Shown here in pieces: positions 53,275 to 61,990 of a DNA stretch of 64,000 bases (position 1 is its first letter; every line of letters begins with the position of its first letter). The stretch comes from Rhizobium sp. RU20A (GTDB lineage: Bacteria; Pseudomonadota; Alphaproteobacteria; Rhizobiales; Rhizobiaceae): positions 62,001-126,000 of the forward strand of contig NZ_FTMB01000006.1 in the NCBI RefSeq assembly GCF_900155885.1. The letters run 5' to 3'. The notes beneath the pieces were generated by a model. The model saw only the letters and a list, made by a program, of their open reading frames with translations. It had not been told where the DNA came from and searched no databases. Both the position numbers and the translations under genes were made by a program.

Positions 53275-55191
53275 TCACCACCCCCCGCCACCGCCGCCAC
53301 CGCCGCCACCGCCCGAGGAGCCGCCGGAAAAGCCCGAGGAGGACGAAGACTGCGGTTGCGGCAGCGTCGAGGCGATGGTTGTCGCCATGGAGGAGGAGAA
53401 GGAGCCGATGCGGCCGAAGCCGCGGGAGAGGTCGCCGATGTACCAGCCGGGCTGGTGGGCGGCGGCGGCCGCGCCGGCGGCAGTGGCGAGCCAGGCTTCG
53501 AAGGTGCGGCTCCACGGCTTTTCGACCCCGAGCGCGACGGCGTAGGGCAGCAGCGTTTCGAAATGCTGCGGCGACATGGCCGGTGCGCCCTGCATGTTCA
53601 TCCGGTCGCGCTCGGCGACGGTCAGATAGAGGCGCAAGCCCTCGACGCCATTCATCAGGCGCCGGCCGAGCGGCGTCGGCGCACCCATCAGGAAGAAGAA
53701 CAGCACATTGACCAGCACGATGCCGCCGATGCCGATGAGAAGCGGCAGGTCGCTGATATCACTGAAGAGGGCGATCTGGCTTGCGATGACGGAGCCGCCG
53801 ATGCTCACGGCGACGAAGCCGATGAAGCCGAGCGCGACGATGGAGCCGATGCGGGAGGCGAGCGGAGCATGGCGGCGCAGGCCCTTGCCGAACTGCACGG
53901 CAAATGTGCCGAGGAAGAGCGCCGAGAAGCAGACGGCAAAGAGCATGCCGACAATATCCTCGCCAGGATTGCCGAAGAGGAAGATGGCGCCGATGAAGAG
54001 GGCGCTGAGCGCCGCCCCGCCGATCACGTAACCGGTATTGTGCCGGTAGTAGCGACCACGATGTTCCTTTTCGATGGCAGCGCGGAAATCCTCGCCGACG
54101 CCCTTGACCGCGGTGCCATTGGCACTGTCGATCACAAGCGTCCCGCCCGCCTGGTCGACGGCCTTCAGCAGCGCCGCTTCACCCGGCGGCAGCGCCGCAG
54201 TCACAGGCTTTGGCGTGCGCTTCAGGGTGATCGAGCGTTTCAGATCCTCGATCGTCAGATAGCCTGATACGGCAAGGCTGATCGCGGCCGCCGACAGCGC
54301 CGTCCAGCCGCCACTGGAAAAGCCGGTATTGTCGACATAGTTGACGAGGGCCGGCGACAGGCCCTCCGGCGCATCCCAGCGCGGCACCACCGTGCCGGCC
54401 GGCGGATCGCGCCCCACCAGCCACCAGAAGCGGGTGTAATAGGCGAGCACGGCGGCGAGGCCGACATAGGCGATGATGTCGCCAAGGAAATCGCGCAGCA
54501 GCCATAGCGTCTGCTGCGTGTCGCTCGGCGGCGCGAAGACGCCCTTTTCGACCTTCACCGCGATGGTCAGCCCCTCCCGTGCACCGAGCGCCCGCGTGGT
54601 GGCAAAGGTCAGCCTGTCGCCGTCGATGCGAACCCGTGCATCCTTGCCCGTCGCCCCCTGCGGCCCGGTGAAGAACACGGTGTCGACCGGCCGCGCACCG
54701 TCCGGCAGCGTCACGGTGGCGGTGGCGGAGAGGATGGGAAAGGCCCAGCCATTGCCGGTCACGTTCCAGTAGAATTCGTCGTGATCGGTAAAGAAGCGGA
54801 TCTGCCGGTCGGTGCGGTAGGTGATGACATAGGTATGCCGGCCGGGATCGAGGAGTGTGTCGGCACTGCCGATGCGCAGGCGCTGCCCGCCGGAGATGGT
54901 CTCGAGCGCAAAGGGCTCGGGCGATCCGTCGCGCTCCACCGACTGGACGTCGAAGGCGACGCTCTGGCGGCGGCCGGCCGCATCCACCATGGTCGTCGGA
55001 AAATCGCGGAAGATGCCGCGGCGGATGTTGTTGCCCTCGGCGGTGACGGTGATGGTCTCGCTGACGCGGACATCGCCATCGCGGGAAAGGTCGATCACCG
55101 CATCGAAGCCATTGATGACCTCCGCGGCGGCGGCCGGCTGGCCGGCCAGAAGCGCCAGCAGCAGAAGAAGACGTCCGAACCACCGTGCCAT
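53275..55191 (-). CDS. DUF2207 membrane protein
   Basis: A 638-residue protein with an N-terminal signal peptide (LLLLLALLAGQPAAAAEV). An extracytoplasmic DUF2207 domain follows (about 25-230; ISLS/VRVSETITVTAEGNNIRRGI and RHTYVITYRTDRQIRFF). Membrane segments lie near 240-260 (IIAYVGLAAVLAYY) and in a central cluster at about 385-500. The C-terminus is a Ser/Gly-rich tail ending in a long run of glycines and a Trp. DUF2207 genes are usually next to lemA, but here an aroA lies between them. Function is unknown; family members are thought to act in envelope stress or metal response. ATG 55191 follows GGAGGA. Confidence 0.88.
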   Translation of the reverse strand: MARWFGRLLLLLALLAGQPAAAAEVINGFDAVIDLSRDGDVRVSETITVTAEGNNIRRGIFRDFPTTMVDAAGRRQSVAFDVQSVERDGSPEPFALETISGGQRLRIGSADTLLDPGRHTYVITYRTDRQIRFFTDHDEFYWNVTGNGWAFPILSATATVTLPDGARPVDTVFFTGPQGATGKDARVRIDGDRLTFATTRALGAREGLTIAVKVEKGVFAPPSDTQQTLWLLRDFLGDIIAYVGLAAVLAYYTRFWWLVGRDPPAGTVVPRWDAPEGLSPALVNYVDNTGFSSGGWTALSAAAISLAVSGYLTIEDLKRSITLKRTPKPVTAALPPGEAALLKAVDQAGGTLVIDSANGTAVKGVGEDFRAAIEKEHRGRYYRHNTGYVIGGAALSALFIGAIFLFGNPGEDIVGMLFAVCFSALFLGTFAVQFGKGLRRHAPLASRIGSIVALGFIGFVAVSIGGSVIASQIALFSDISDLPLLIGIGGIVLVNVLFFFLMGAPTPLGRRLMNGVEGLRLYLTVAERDRMNMQGAPAMSPQHFETLLPYAVALGVEKPWSRTFEAWLATAAGAAAAAHQPGWYIGDLSRGFGRIGSFSSSMATTIASTLPQPQSSSSSGFSGGSSGGGGGGGGGGGW

Positions 55192-55229
55192 TGCCGTTCC
55201 TCCGTCTTCTGGTGCCGTTGGCGGCGTCT

Positions 55230-56504
55230 TCAACCCTTGGGAATGTCCCCGGTCAGTTCGACGCCGAGCGAGGAGAGCGCCCGCCAGTAGCCGGGATAGG
55301 TCTTGCCGACGCAAGCGGGGTCGAGAATGGTGATGCCGCCGATCTTGAGGCCCGCAAGCGCAAAGCTCATGGCGATGCGGTGATCGGCGAAGGTGTCGAT
55401 CTCGGCCGGAAGGTGCTGGCCGGCAAGCGCCGGATCGGCGTTGACGATGAGGTCGTCGCCCTCTTCCACGGCGAGGCCCGGCCGGATGGCATTGAGGCCG
55501 GTCGAAACGGCGCGGATGCGGTCGCATTCCTTGACGCGCAGATTGGCGATGCCGACGAAGCGCACCGGCGCCGCGTTGAAGGCGGCAAGCACGGCAATCG
55601 TCGGGATCGCATCCTGCATCTGCGAGCCGTCGATCACGGCGGGCAGGTGCGGCAGCTTCGAAATGAAATCATAGGCGCGCGCATCGGGCTGCGAAAATAC
55701 GGCCGCCGGCGTGCCGATGTCGATGGCCCCGCCCGTCAGGACTTCCGCACCCCAGAGATAGGTGGCGGCCGAGGCGTCGGGTTCGATGTGATAGTCGGCG
55801 GCGCGGTAGCCGGTCGGTGCCACGCGCCAACTGGTCGGGCTCGCCTGCTCCACCTTGGCGCCGAACGCTGCCATGGCCGCCGTCGTGAGGTCGATATAGC
55901 CGCGCGCCCCGATATCGGCGCCGGTGAGCGCGATTTCGACAGCCCGGTCATTGCCGGCCGCCGCCATCAGCAGCGCGGAGACATACTGGCTGGAAAGCCC
56001 GCCATCGATCTCCACGCGGCTCTCGCCGAAGCGCCCCGTGCCGGTCACCGTCACCGGCGGGCAGCCTGTCGGCGCGTCAGCCGCAACGCCCATGCGCACC
56101 AGCGCCTCCACCAGCGGGCGGATCGGCCGCTTGCGCATGTGTTCGTCGCCATCGACCACGACCGTGCCATCGACGAGCGCGGCAGCGGCCGTGAGGAAGC
56201 GCGTCGCCGTGCCGGCATTGCCGAGGAAGAGGGGGGCGGCCGGCGGGGTGAGGCGACCGGAGCCTGAAACGACGAAGGTCGTGTCGTCGGGCTCCTCGAT
56301 CGTCACGCCCATGGCCCGCAGCGCCTCGGCCATGTAGCGCGTGTCGTCGCTCTTCAGCGCGCCCGTCAGGCGGCTGGTACCGGCTGAGAGACCGGCGAGC
56401 AGCAGCGCGCGGTTGGTGATCGACTTCGAGCCGGGCGGCGCGACATGGCCTTTCAGCGGGCCGCTGGCGGGGGTGATGGTGAGCTTGCCGGAAGAGGGGG
56501 TCAT
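55230..56504 (-). CDS. aroA: 3-phosphoshikimate 1-carboxyvinyltransferase (EPSP synthase), class I-like
   Basis: A 424-residue EPSP synthase, sixth step of the shikimate pathway. Substrate motifs are present: PPGSKSITNRALLLAGLSAG (Lys and Ser for shikimate-3-phosphate), PLFLGNAGTATRFLTAAAAL (the PEP/glyphosate loop), GDEHMRKRPIRPLVEAL, and LRVKECDRIRAVSTGL near the end. The loop reads NAGTATRF, with Phe where E. coli has Pro101. The sequence is unlike the CP4-type class II enzyme I know from Rhizobiaceae, so it may be an extra or replacing copy. It starts about 106 bases after lemA and its stop is 38 bases before the DUF2207 start. Confidence 0.93.
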   Translation of the reverse strand: MTPSSGKLTITPASGPLKGHVAPPGSKSITNRALLLAGLSAGTSRLTGALKSDDTRYMAEALRAMGVTIEEPDDTTFVVSGSGRLTPPAAPLFLGNAGTATRFLTAAAALVDGTVVVDGDEHMRKRPIRPLVEALVRMGVAADAPTGCPPVTVTGTGRFGESRVEIDGGLSSQYVSALLMAAAGNDRAVEIALTGADIGARGYIDLTTAAMAAFGAKVEQASPTSWRVAPTGYRAADYHIEPDASAATYLWGAEVLTGGAIDIGTPAAVFSQPDARAYDFISKLPHLPAVIDGSQMQDAIPTIAVLAAFNAAPVRFVGIANLRVKECDRIRAVSTGLNAIRPGLAVEEGDDLIVNADPALAGQHLPAEIDTFADHRIAMSFALAGLKIGGITILDPACVGKTYPGYWRALSSLGVELTGDIPKG

Positions 56505-56610
56505 GGCACCTGTCTCGATATCGGTCGTCTGCTGGTCAGAAAGGCCCCGGTCAGACCGGAACCCCTTGCGTGTCGCCGTCCTCTACGACGGATCGGCGGC
56601 TTCCGGAAGA

Positions 56611-57162
56611 TCAGAACTTCACGGCCGGCACGGCCCGGTCGGCCGCATCGGTGATCTCGAAATAGGGCGCCTTGGTAAAGCCGAAGGGGCCGGCAACGAG
56701 ATTGGAGGGGAAGCTCTCGACCTTGACGTTGAGGTCGCGGGCCGCGCCATTGTAGTAGCGGCGCGACATCTGGATTTCGCCCTCGATGCTTTCGAGGCTC
56801 CGCTGCAGCTCGGCGAAATTCTGGTTGGCCTTGAGGTCCGGATAGGCCTCGGCCAGCGCCACGATGCGCCCCAGCGCCTGCGAGAGCGCGCCTTCGATGG
56901 CGGCGCGGCCGGCCACGTCGCCAGAGGGTGCCGCCTGGGCGCGGTTGCGCAGCGAGACCACCTCTTCGAGCACCGTCTTTTCGTGGGCCGCATAGCCCTT
57001 CACGGTCTCGATGAGGTTGGGGATGAGGTCGGCGCGCCGTTTCAGCTGCACGTCGATGCCCGACCAGGCCTCCTCCTTCATCTGCCGGGCCTTCACCAGA
57101 CCGTTATAGACGATGACGAGGTAGAGCGCGGCAGCGGCGAGGATCGCAAGACCGATCAGCAT
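56611..57162 (-). CDS. LemA family protein
   Basis: A 183-residue LemA protein. The N-terminal membrane segment (IGLAILAAAALYLVIVYNGL) is followed by the conserved LVKARQMKEEAWSGIDVQLK, then RRADLIPNLIETVKGYAAHE and a helical domain to the end (FGFTKAPYFEITDAADRAV). LemA proteins are membrane-anchored with helices facing the cytoplasm or periplasm; their role is unclear. They are usually linked to DUF2207 or TPM genes. GAGGAA lies just upstream of the ATG. Confidence 0.92.
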   Translation of the reverse strand: MLIGLAILAAAALYLVIVYNGLVKARQMKEEAWSGIDVQLKRRADLIPNLIETVKGYAAHEKTVLEEVVSLRNRAQAAPSGDVAGRAAIEGALSQALGRIVALAEAYPDLKANQNFAELQRSLESIEGEIQMSRRYYNGAARDLNVKVESFPSNLVAGPFGFTKAPYFEITDAADRAVPAVKF

Positions 57163-57315
57163 GGTGAGTTCCTCCTGACAGTGGCGGGAGGATTAGCGCA
57201 CTTCGCCGCAGCCGCAAAGCCGCAATGAAGGGCCTGTTCCCGGCGGAACGGCGGCAAAGGCGAGATCGGGCGAAAGTCACGGCATCGGATCAACCCCAAG
57301 CCGGCAGCGCCCATC

Positions 57316-57513
57316 ATGTCCACTCTCGCCAAGCTCCTCAACGTCGTCGCCTTCACCGCGCTCTTCCTGGTGCAGGCCTCGGTCATGCCGGTCGAAAAGC
57401 CGAGCGGCATCCGCCGCGCCCTCCAGACCTATGCCGGCCAGCTGCCGACCGGCGCCTATCCGACGCTGAAGCCCGTCTGGACGCTCGGCGTCGCCCAGGT
57501 CGAAACGCTCTGA
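57316..57513 (+). CDS. Small hypothetical protein with N-terminal hydrophobic segment
   Basis: The frame encodes 65 residues, starting MSTLAKLLNVVAFTALFLVQ. The stretch VVAFTALFLVQASVMPV could be a signal or anchor, and RRALQTYAGQLPTGAY is amphipathic. I do not recognise a family. No clear ribosome site is seen, so expression is uncertain, but codon use is like the neighbours and the frame is free of rare codons. It is divergent from lemA. Confidence 0.5.
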   Translation: MSTLAKLLNVVAFTALFLVQASVMPVEKPSGIRRALQTYAGQLPTGAYPTLKPVWTLGVAQVETL

Positions 57514-57647
57514 AAAACCGGAATGCCAGGAAGTATAAGTCGCCCACAATCCCATCAAATTTGAATAAAAGCCGACTGCCGGCCTGCACGTGATCTGAAG
57601 ACCTGTCCTGTATCAGAAAGGAACAAGAAGAACACGACAGGGACATC

Positions 57648-58316
57648 ATGACCGCGATTGCTTTGACCGGCGCCAGCGCGCCCTTACCCATGTCCGCTTT
57701 CCGGCCACAGCCGGCGCCGGCCGCGCCTGTCTACGTGGACGAGCCGCTTGCCGATGACAGCTCTTGGCCATCGGTCTCGAACATTGCCGAGCCCACAGAC
57801 TGGCAGTCCTACACGCCGGCAGAGGTGCTCCCGGATCCGCAGCCGGCGCCCGTTTATGTCGATGCCCCGCTTTTCGACCCCAACGCCCCGGACGAGGCCG
57901 TGATCGCCGCCGGCCGCGCCCTGCGTGCCCCGCCGCCGGCCGCAGCAACCGATGAAATGCCGATCGCGCCGGAGGCCCCCGTGGTCTATCGCGACGAGCC
58001 GCTTTATGACCCCAACGCGCCGGACGAAGCCATCCTCGCCGCAGGCCGGGCCCTGCGCATAACGGCCGAGGCCTTCGCTGCCACTTTCCCGTCCGCCACC
58101 GCCGCGCGCCCGGTCAACACCGACGGCCTCGCCGCGGCGGAAGCCCGCAGCCGCGAAAATGCCGTCAACGCACTCGCCGCCCGCACCCCAACCACCCTGC
58201 TCGCCCTCAGCAGCCTTTCCGGCGGCGCTCTGCTCTTCAATGCCGACAACGCGGCCAGCGAGACCCCCGCGACAACCACCCTCGGCCTCTTCACCGCCGG
58301 CTACCGCGAGCATTGA
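57648..58316 (+). CDS. Unrecognised protein with Pro/Ala-rich repeats
   Basis: A 222-residue protein I do not recognise. It contains three related units: a degenerate first (APVYVDEPLADDSSWP, about 25-40) and two near-identical ones (VYVDAPLFDPNAPDEAVIAA then GRALR, about 69-95, and VYRDEPLYDPNAPDEAILAA then GRALR, about 110-136). The C-terminal third is Ala/Thr-rich with a weak hydrophobic patch (TTLLALSSLSGGALLF). No classical signal peptide is visible. A ribosome-like CAGGGA lies just before the ATG, and a terminator follows the stop, so it appears to be a complete single-gene unit. The repeats may bind a partner; this is a guess. Confidence 0.65.
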   Translation: MTAIALTGASAPLPMSAFRPQPAPAAPVYVDEPLADDSSWPSVSNIAEPTDWQSYTPAEVLPDPQPAPVYVDAPLFDPNAPDEAVIAAGRALRAPPPAAATDEMPIAPEAPVVYRDEPLYDPNAPDEAILAAGRALRITAEAFAATFPSATAARPVNTDGLAAAEARSRENAVNALAARTPTTLLALSSLSGGALLFNADNAASETPATTTLGLFTAGYREH

Positions 58317-58327
58317 GGCAAACGGCA

Positions 58328-58364
58328 AAGGCCGGACGCGATGGGCATCCGGCCTTCTTGTTTT
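58328..58364 (+). terminator. Intrinsic terminator after the repeat-protein gene
   Basis: AAGGCCGGA (58328-58336) pairs with TCCGGCCTT (58348-58356), followed by CTTGTTTT. It lies 12 bases past the plus-strand stop. The glyQ gene ends 25 bases away on the other strand, so the hairpin may serve both. Confidence 0.82.
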
Positions 58365-58388
58365 GCACTGAAAACGATGTGTCGAAGC

Positions 58389-59339
58389 CTAAGCCGCAAT
58401 TCCGCCCGGCACGGCGCCGCCGGCATCCGTCAGGAGGAAGGCTTCGCCGCAAGCCTTCGCGAGGGTGCGCACGCGCAAAATGTAGCTCTGGCGCTCGGTG
58501 ACGGAAATCACGCCGCGGGCGTCGAGCAGGTTGAAGACGTGCGAGGCCTTGATGCACTGGTCGTAGGCCGGCAGCACGCATGTGTGCAGCACGCCCGGCT
58601 CGGCGGGATGGCCGGCCGCAAGCAGGGCTTGGCATTCCTTTTCCGCATCGATGAAGTGCTGGTGCAGCATCGCCGTGTTGGCATATTCGAAATTGTGGCG
58701 CGAATATTCCTGCTCGGCCTGCAGGAAGACCTGCCCGTAGGTGATCTTCTCGTCGCCCTCGCGGCCGTTGAAGTTGAGGTCGTAGACATTGTCGACGCCC
58801 TGCACATACATCGCGAGGCGCTCGAGGCCGTAGGTCAGTTCGCCCGAGACGGGGGCGCATTCGATGCCGCAGACCTGCTGGAAATAGGTGAACTGCGAGA
58901 CTTCCATGCCGTCGCACCAGCATTCCCAGCCAAGACCCCAGGCCCCCAGCGTCGGGCTTTCCCAGTCGTCTTCCACGAAGCGGATGTCGTGCAGCAGGGG
59001 ATCGAGGCCGATCGCCTCCAGCGAGCCGAGATAGAGCTCCTGCAGGTTCGACGGGTTCGGCTTCAGGATGACCTGATACTGGTAGTAGTGCTGGAGACGG
59101 TTCGGGTTCTCGCCATAGCGCCCGTCCGTCGGCCGGCGCGAGGGCTGCACATAGGCGGCGCGCCAAGGCTTGGGGCCGAGTGCACGCAGGGTCGTTGCGG
59201 GATGGAACGTGCCGGCGCCGACTTCCATGTCGTAGGGTTGCAGCACCGCGCAGCCCTTGTCTGCCCAGTAGGCGTGCAGCGTCAGGATCAGCGCCTGGAA
59301 CGAACGCTTCGGATTCATGTGGTCGGGAACGGTGGTCAT
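58389..59339 (-). CDS. glyQ: Glycine--tRNA ligase alpha subunit
   Basis: A 316-residue class II catalytic subunit. Typical GlyQ sequence is present: [40 protein letters not shown] (motif 2 region) and [40 protein letters not shown] (motif 3) completes the set. It needs GlyS for activity. ATG 59339 ([14 protein letters not shown]) was chosen; ATG 59318 (MNPKRSF) is an alternative. A small membrane protein gene and an S49 peptidase lie upstream on the same strand. Confidence 0.96.
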   Translation of the reverse strand: MTTVPDHMNPKRSFQALILTLHAYWADKGCAVLQPYDMEVGAGTFHPATTLRALGPKPWRAAYVQPSRRPTDGRYGENPNRLQHYYQYQVILKPNPSNLQELYLGSLEAIGLDPLLHDIRFVEDDWESPTLGAWGLGWECWCDGMEVSQFTYFQQVCGIECAPVSGELTYGLERLAMYVQGVDNVYDLNFNGREGDEKITYGQVFLQAEQEYSRHNFEYANTAMLHQHFIDAEKECQALLAAGHPAEPGVLHTCVLPAYDQCIKASHVFNLLDARGVISVTERQSYILRVRTLAKACGEAFLLTDAGGAVPGGIAA

Positions 59340-59451
59340 GGTGAAATAGCCCGAATGCCGTGGAGATGGCCGGACGAGTGCCACGAGAGGGGGAGGGAGG
59401 TCAACAGTGAAGGGCGGCAGCGAGTATATCCGCTCTTCCAGGGCAACATCC

Positions 59452-59637
59452 TCAGTCCTTCTTCACCCGGTATTCCCCCGTCACCGGATCCTTGATCAGC
59501 GTCCCTTGCGTGCCGGTCTGCTGTTCGCGGCGCACGCGTTCGCGCTGGCGGGCGAGGCGTTCGGCGTCGGCGACGAATTTGCGGTAGCCGAGCCATGCGA
59601 CGCCCGCGATGAGGAGAATGAGGATCAGTTGCGGCAT
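59452..59637 (-). CDS. Small single-pass membrane protein
   Basis: A 61-residue protein, [20 protein letters not shown], with one N-terminal membrane segment, then a charged helix ([16 protein letters not shown]) and the tail [21 protein letters not shown] precedes the ATG. The DPxTGxYR tail is found in other small rhizobial proteins at this position as far as I recall. Function is unknown. It sits between the peptidase gene and glyQ. Confidence 0.75.
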   Translation of the reverse strand: MPQLILILLIAGVAWLGYRKFVADAERLARQRERVRREQQTGTQGTLIKDPVTGEYRVKKD

Positions 59638-59730
59638 CGGCCCCTCCGGTGCTCGGGTCGGCGGCGCCTTTTTGCGACGCGGCCGGCCGGCGGGGTCTTG
59701 TCCGCCGGTCCCGTCTTTGTTCTTTCGGCC

Positions 59731-60600
59731 TTAAAGACCGTATCGGCTCCACAATGCCCTTTCCTCGGCTGCTTCGGCAAGTCCCGAAGCCAGCGAGGCG
59801 GCAAGCGGCTGGGCTGCGTCGCCGAGGCTGGAGGAGACGCCCGGCATGCGCCGGCCGAAGAGGCCGCGGGCCGGCTGGATGAGGCGCAGTTCAGCTTTCG
59901 CCCCGAACCGGCGCTTCAGCGTGCCCCGGAGGTCGCCGATCCCGTCCACGAGGCCGAGTTCGCGGCCCTTGGTGCCGGTCCAGAAAAGCCCGGAGAAGAG
60001 CGTCGGATCATCGGCAAGCTTGGCGCCGCGACGTTCTTTGACCATGTCTATGAAGGTCTGGTGGATCTCGAGCTGCAGGCTCTTCAGATAGTCGATGTCG
60101 CTGTCGCGCTCCGGCTGGAAGGGATCGAGGATCGCCTTGTTCTCCCCGGCCGTATAGACGCGCCGCTCGACGCCGATCTTCTTCAGGAGTTCTGGAAAGC
60201 CGAAGCCGCCGGAGACGACGCCGATCGAGCCGACGATGGAGGAGGGGTCGGCGAAGATCTCGTCACCGGCCACCGCGATCATGTAGCCGCCTGAAGCGGC
60301 TGCGTCCTCGACGAAGACGATGACGCGCTTGTTCTTCTCTTCCGCCAGATCGCGGATGCGCTGGTAGATGAGCCGCGCCTGCACCGGTGAGCCGCCGGGC
60401 GAATTGATCGACAGCGCCACGGCCGGCGCTTCCTTCACCGCAAAGGCGCGCTCCAGCAGCGGGGCGACCGAGGCAAGGTTGAGGGCGGGGCGGAACTGGC
60501 TGCCGCCCGCAAAGATCGCGCCATTCAGGCGCACCACGGGAATGACGGTGGTTTCGCCGCGAAACTTGCGCGGAAGCAGCTTTTTGATGAACGCTTTCAT
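59731..60600 (-). CDS. S49-family (SppA/SohB-like) peptidase
   Basis: A 289-residue S49 peptidase, short form. The N-terminus is basic (MKAFIKKLLPRKFRG) and there is no strong membrane segment. VALSINSPGGSPVQARLIYQ is the conserved Gly-Gly-Ser-x region. VFVEDAAASGGYMIAVAGDE carries the nucleophile Ser (AASGGY), and SSIVGSIGVVSGGFGF is the usual next block. Members degrade signal peptides or membrane proteins. ATG 60600 was chosen for a normal start; longer in-frame starts add unrelated residues. Confidence 0.9.
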   Translation of the reverse strand: MKAFIKKLLPRKFRGETTVIPVVRLNGAIFAGGSQFRPALNLASVAPLLERAFAVKEAPAVALSINSPGGSPVQARLIYQRIRDLAEEKNKRVIVFVEDAAASGGYMIAVAGDEIFADPSSIVGSIGVVSGGFGFPELLKKIGVERRVYTAGENKAILDPFQPERDSDIDYLKSLQLEIHQTFIDMVKERRGAKLADDPTLFSGLFWTGTKGRELGLVDGIGDLRGTLKRRFGAKAELRLIQPARGLFGRRMPGVSSSLGDAAQPLAASLASGLAEAAEERALWSRYGL

Positions 60601-60732
60601 GTCGGGCCTTGCTGAAACAGTCGCTATGGATGGACCCGATGTAGGGATTGGCGGGCGCCGCGCAATGGAGGGGTCGGGAAAACCCGCGTGATCGGGAAAG
60701 GTCGCCGACACGCAGACGGCGTTTGTCGGCGC

Positions 60733-61563
60733 TTACCGACCCCGCCGGGCATAGGCGGCGCGGCCATTGTTGAGGTCGTCGACATCGTCCGCAAAGCGAT
60801 GCCCGTCCTCGACATGCATGATGAGCGGCGCGCGCAGCGTCAGCCGCGCCCGGCTCTGCTTGATGGCGGTGACGAGGATGCGCACGGCGTTTTCGCCGGC
60901 GCGCGGATGCAGCGGGGTGATCTCGATGCCGCCGAGCCGGCGTCCGCATGCATCGATGATCCCGGCGATCGATTCCGGGCGGGCGATGAGCGAAAGTTGC
61001 CCGCCGGGTTTCAGCATGGCGGCGCCGGTGCGAATCCAGCCGGCCAACAGCCCGTCGGTCATCGCATGGGCCTCGGCCTTCAGCGCGTCGGGCGTGCGGC
61101 GGTCCGCGCCGTCGTTGAAGGGCGGGTTCATGATCACGTGGTCAAAGGCATCGTCGGCAAGGCCCGCCGCCACGCGGGCGCGTCCGGTCAGCATCACATC
61201 CGCCTCGATCAGCGACAGGCGCGGCGTCAAAGCGGCGTTTTCGGGGTGGGCGAGGGTGTCGCGCGCATAGGCGGCCATGACGGGCGAGCGCTCGACCAGG
61301 AGCACCTTAGCCTCCGGCAGGCGGGCGGCGACGGCAAGGCCGGCCGCCCCGGCCCCCGCGCCGAGATCGGCCACCCGCATCGGCCCGCTTCCGGCGACGA
61401 GGGCGGCGAGCAGCATCGCATCCATGCCCGAGCGATGGCCGCGCCGTTCGGGCTGCACCACATGGAAGCGGCCGCGGTGAAAGGCATCGACGGTGCGGCC
61501 GAGATCGGCGGCGGTCAAGTCGTGATGGTCCGGCGTCCCATCAGGCTCTGGCGCTGTCACCAT
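60733..61563 (-). CDS. TrmN6-like tRNA(1)(Val) (adenine(37)-N6)-methyltransferase family protein
   Basis: A 276-residue class I SAM-dependent methyltransferase. The family start GRFHVVQPERRGHRSGMDAM, the SAM loop VADLGAGAGAAGLAVAARLP and the adenine-N6 catalytic motif DHVIMNPPFNDGADRRTPD (Asn-Pro-Pro-Phe) are all present. TrmN6 modifies A37 of tRNA-Val in E. coli; the rhizobial substrate is not tested. Its ATG overlaps the end of the DUF2007 gene by seven bases, so the two are coupled. Confidence 0.88.
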   Translation of the reverse strand: MVTAPEPDGTPDHHDLTAADLGRTVDAFHRGRFHVVQPERRGHRSGMDAMLLAALVAGSGPMRVADLGAGAGAAGLAVAARLPEAKVLLVERSPVMAAYARDTLAHPENAALTPRLSLIEADVMLTGRARVAAGLADDAFDHVIMNPPFNDGADRRTPDALKAEAHAMTDGLLAGWIRTGAAMLKPGGQLSLIARPESIAGIIDACGRRLGGIEITPLHPRAGENAVRILVTAIKQSRARLTLRAPLIMHVEDGHRFADDVDDLNNGRAAYARRGR

Positions 61564-61799
61564 CCGCCTTCCTCCTCCGGCGGGCGCAACTCATGGGCAA
61601 GGCCGGCGTCGCAAAGGATGGTCCGCGCCTCTGCAGCGTCCTCGCTCGGCACCAGTAGCCGACGCGGCAGAAGGCCGAGCGAGCCTTCCAGCACGCTCAT
61701 GCCCTGGTCTGCGATGAGGCAGGCGATCTCGGCCTCCTTCAGAAGGCTTTCGGCGAAGGACAGAAGGACAGGGTCGTTGGTGCGGATCAATTCTCTCAT
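61557..61799 (-). CDS. DUF2007 domain protein
   Basis: An 80-residue protein starting MRELIRTNDPVLLSFAESLL and containing KEAEIACLIADQGMSVLEGS and LLPRRLLVPSEDAAEARTIL, the DUF2007 pattern (a small ACT-like or signalling domain). Function is unknown. ATG 61799 was chosen because this is the family start; the frame extends upstream but without support. It is first in a two-gene unit with the methyltransferase and divergent from ispB. Confidence 0.87.
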   Translation of the reverse strand: MRELIRTNDPVLLSFAESLLKEAEIACLIADQGMSVLEGSLGLLPRRLLVPSEDAAEARTILCDAGLAHELRPPEEEGGW

Positions 61800-61990
61800 C
61801 GCCCTGCCGTCGTCTCCATGCCCGCGGTGCCTGCCGCAATCGCCTTGCAGTTCGGGCCGCGGCGTCCGTTTCCCGCGTCCCGGTGTCGCCGGGGGCTCTG
61901 TGTCTTTCGGCGCACGAGACAATTCGCCTCTTGCCGCCCGGTGCCACGGTTTCTATTGTTCTTTTCAGAAATGCAACAGGAGTCCGGGTT

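Noticed and set aside
53275-53320. Run of CCGCCA-type repeats as a microsatellite or repeat element
   Set aside because: It encodes the Gly-rich C-terminus of the DUF2207 protein and needs no separate explanation.
59640-59730. Possible tRNA or small RNA in the GC-rich gap between the small membrane protein and the S49 peptidase
   Set aside because: No cloverleaf arms or T-loop consensus could be found, only GC-rich short hairpins.
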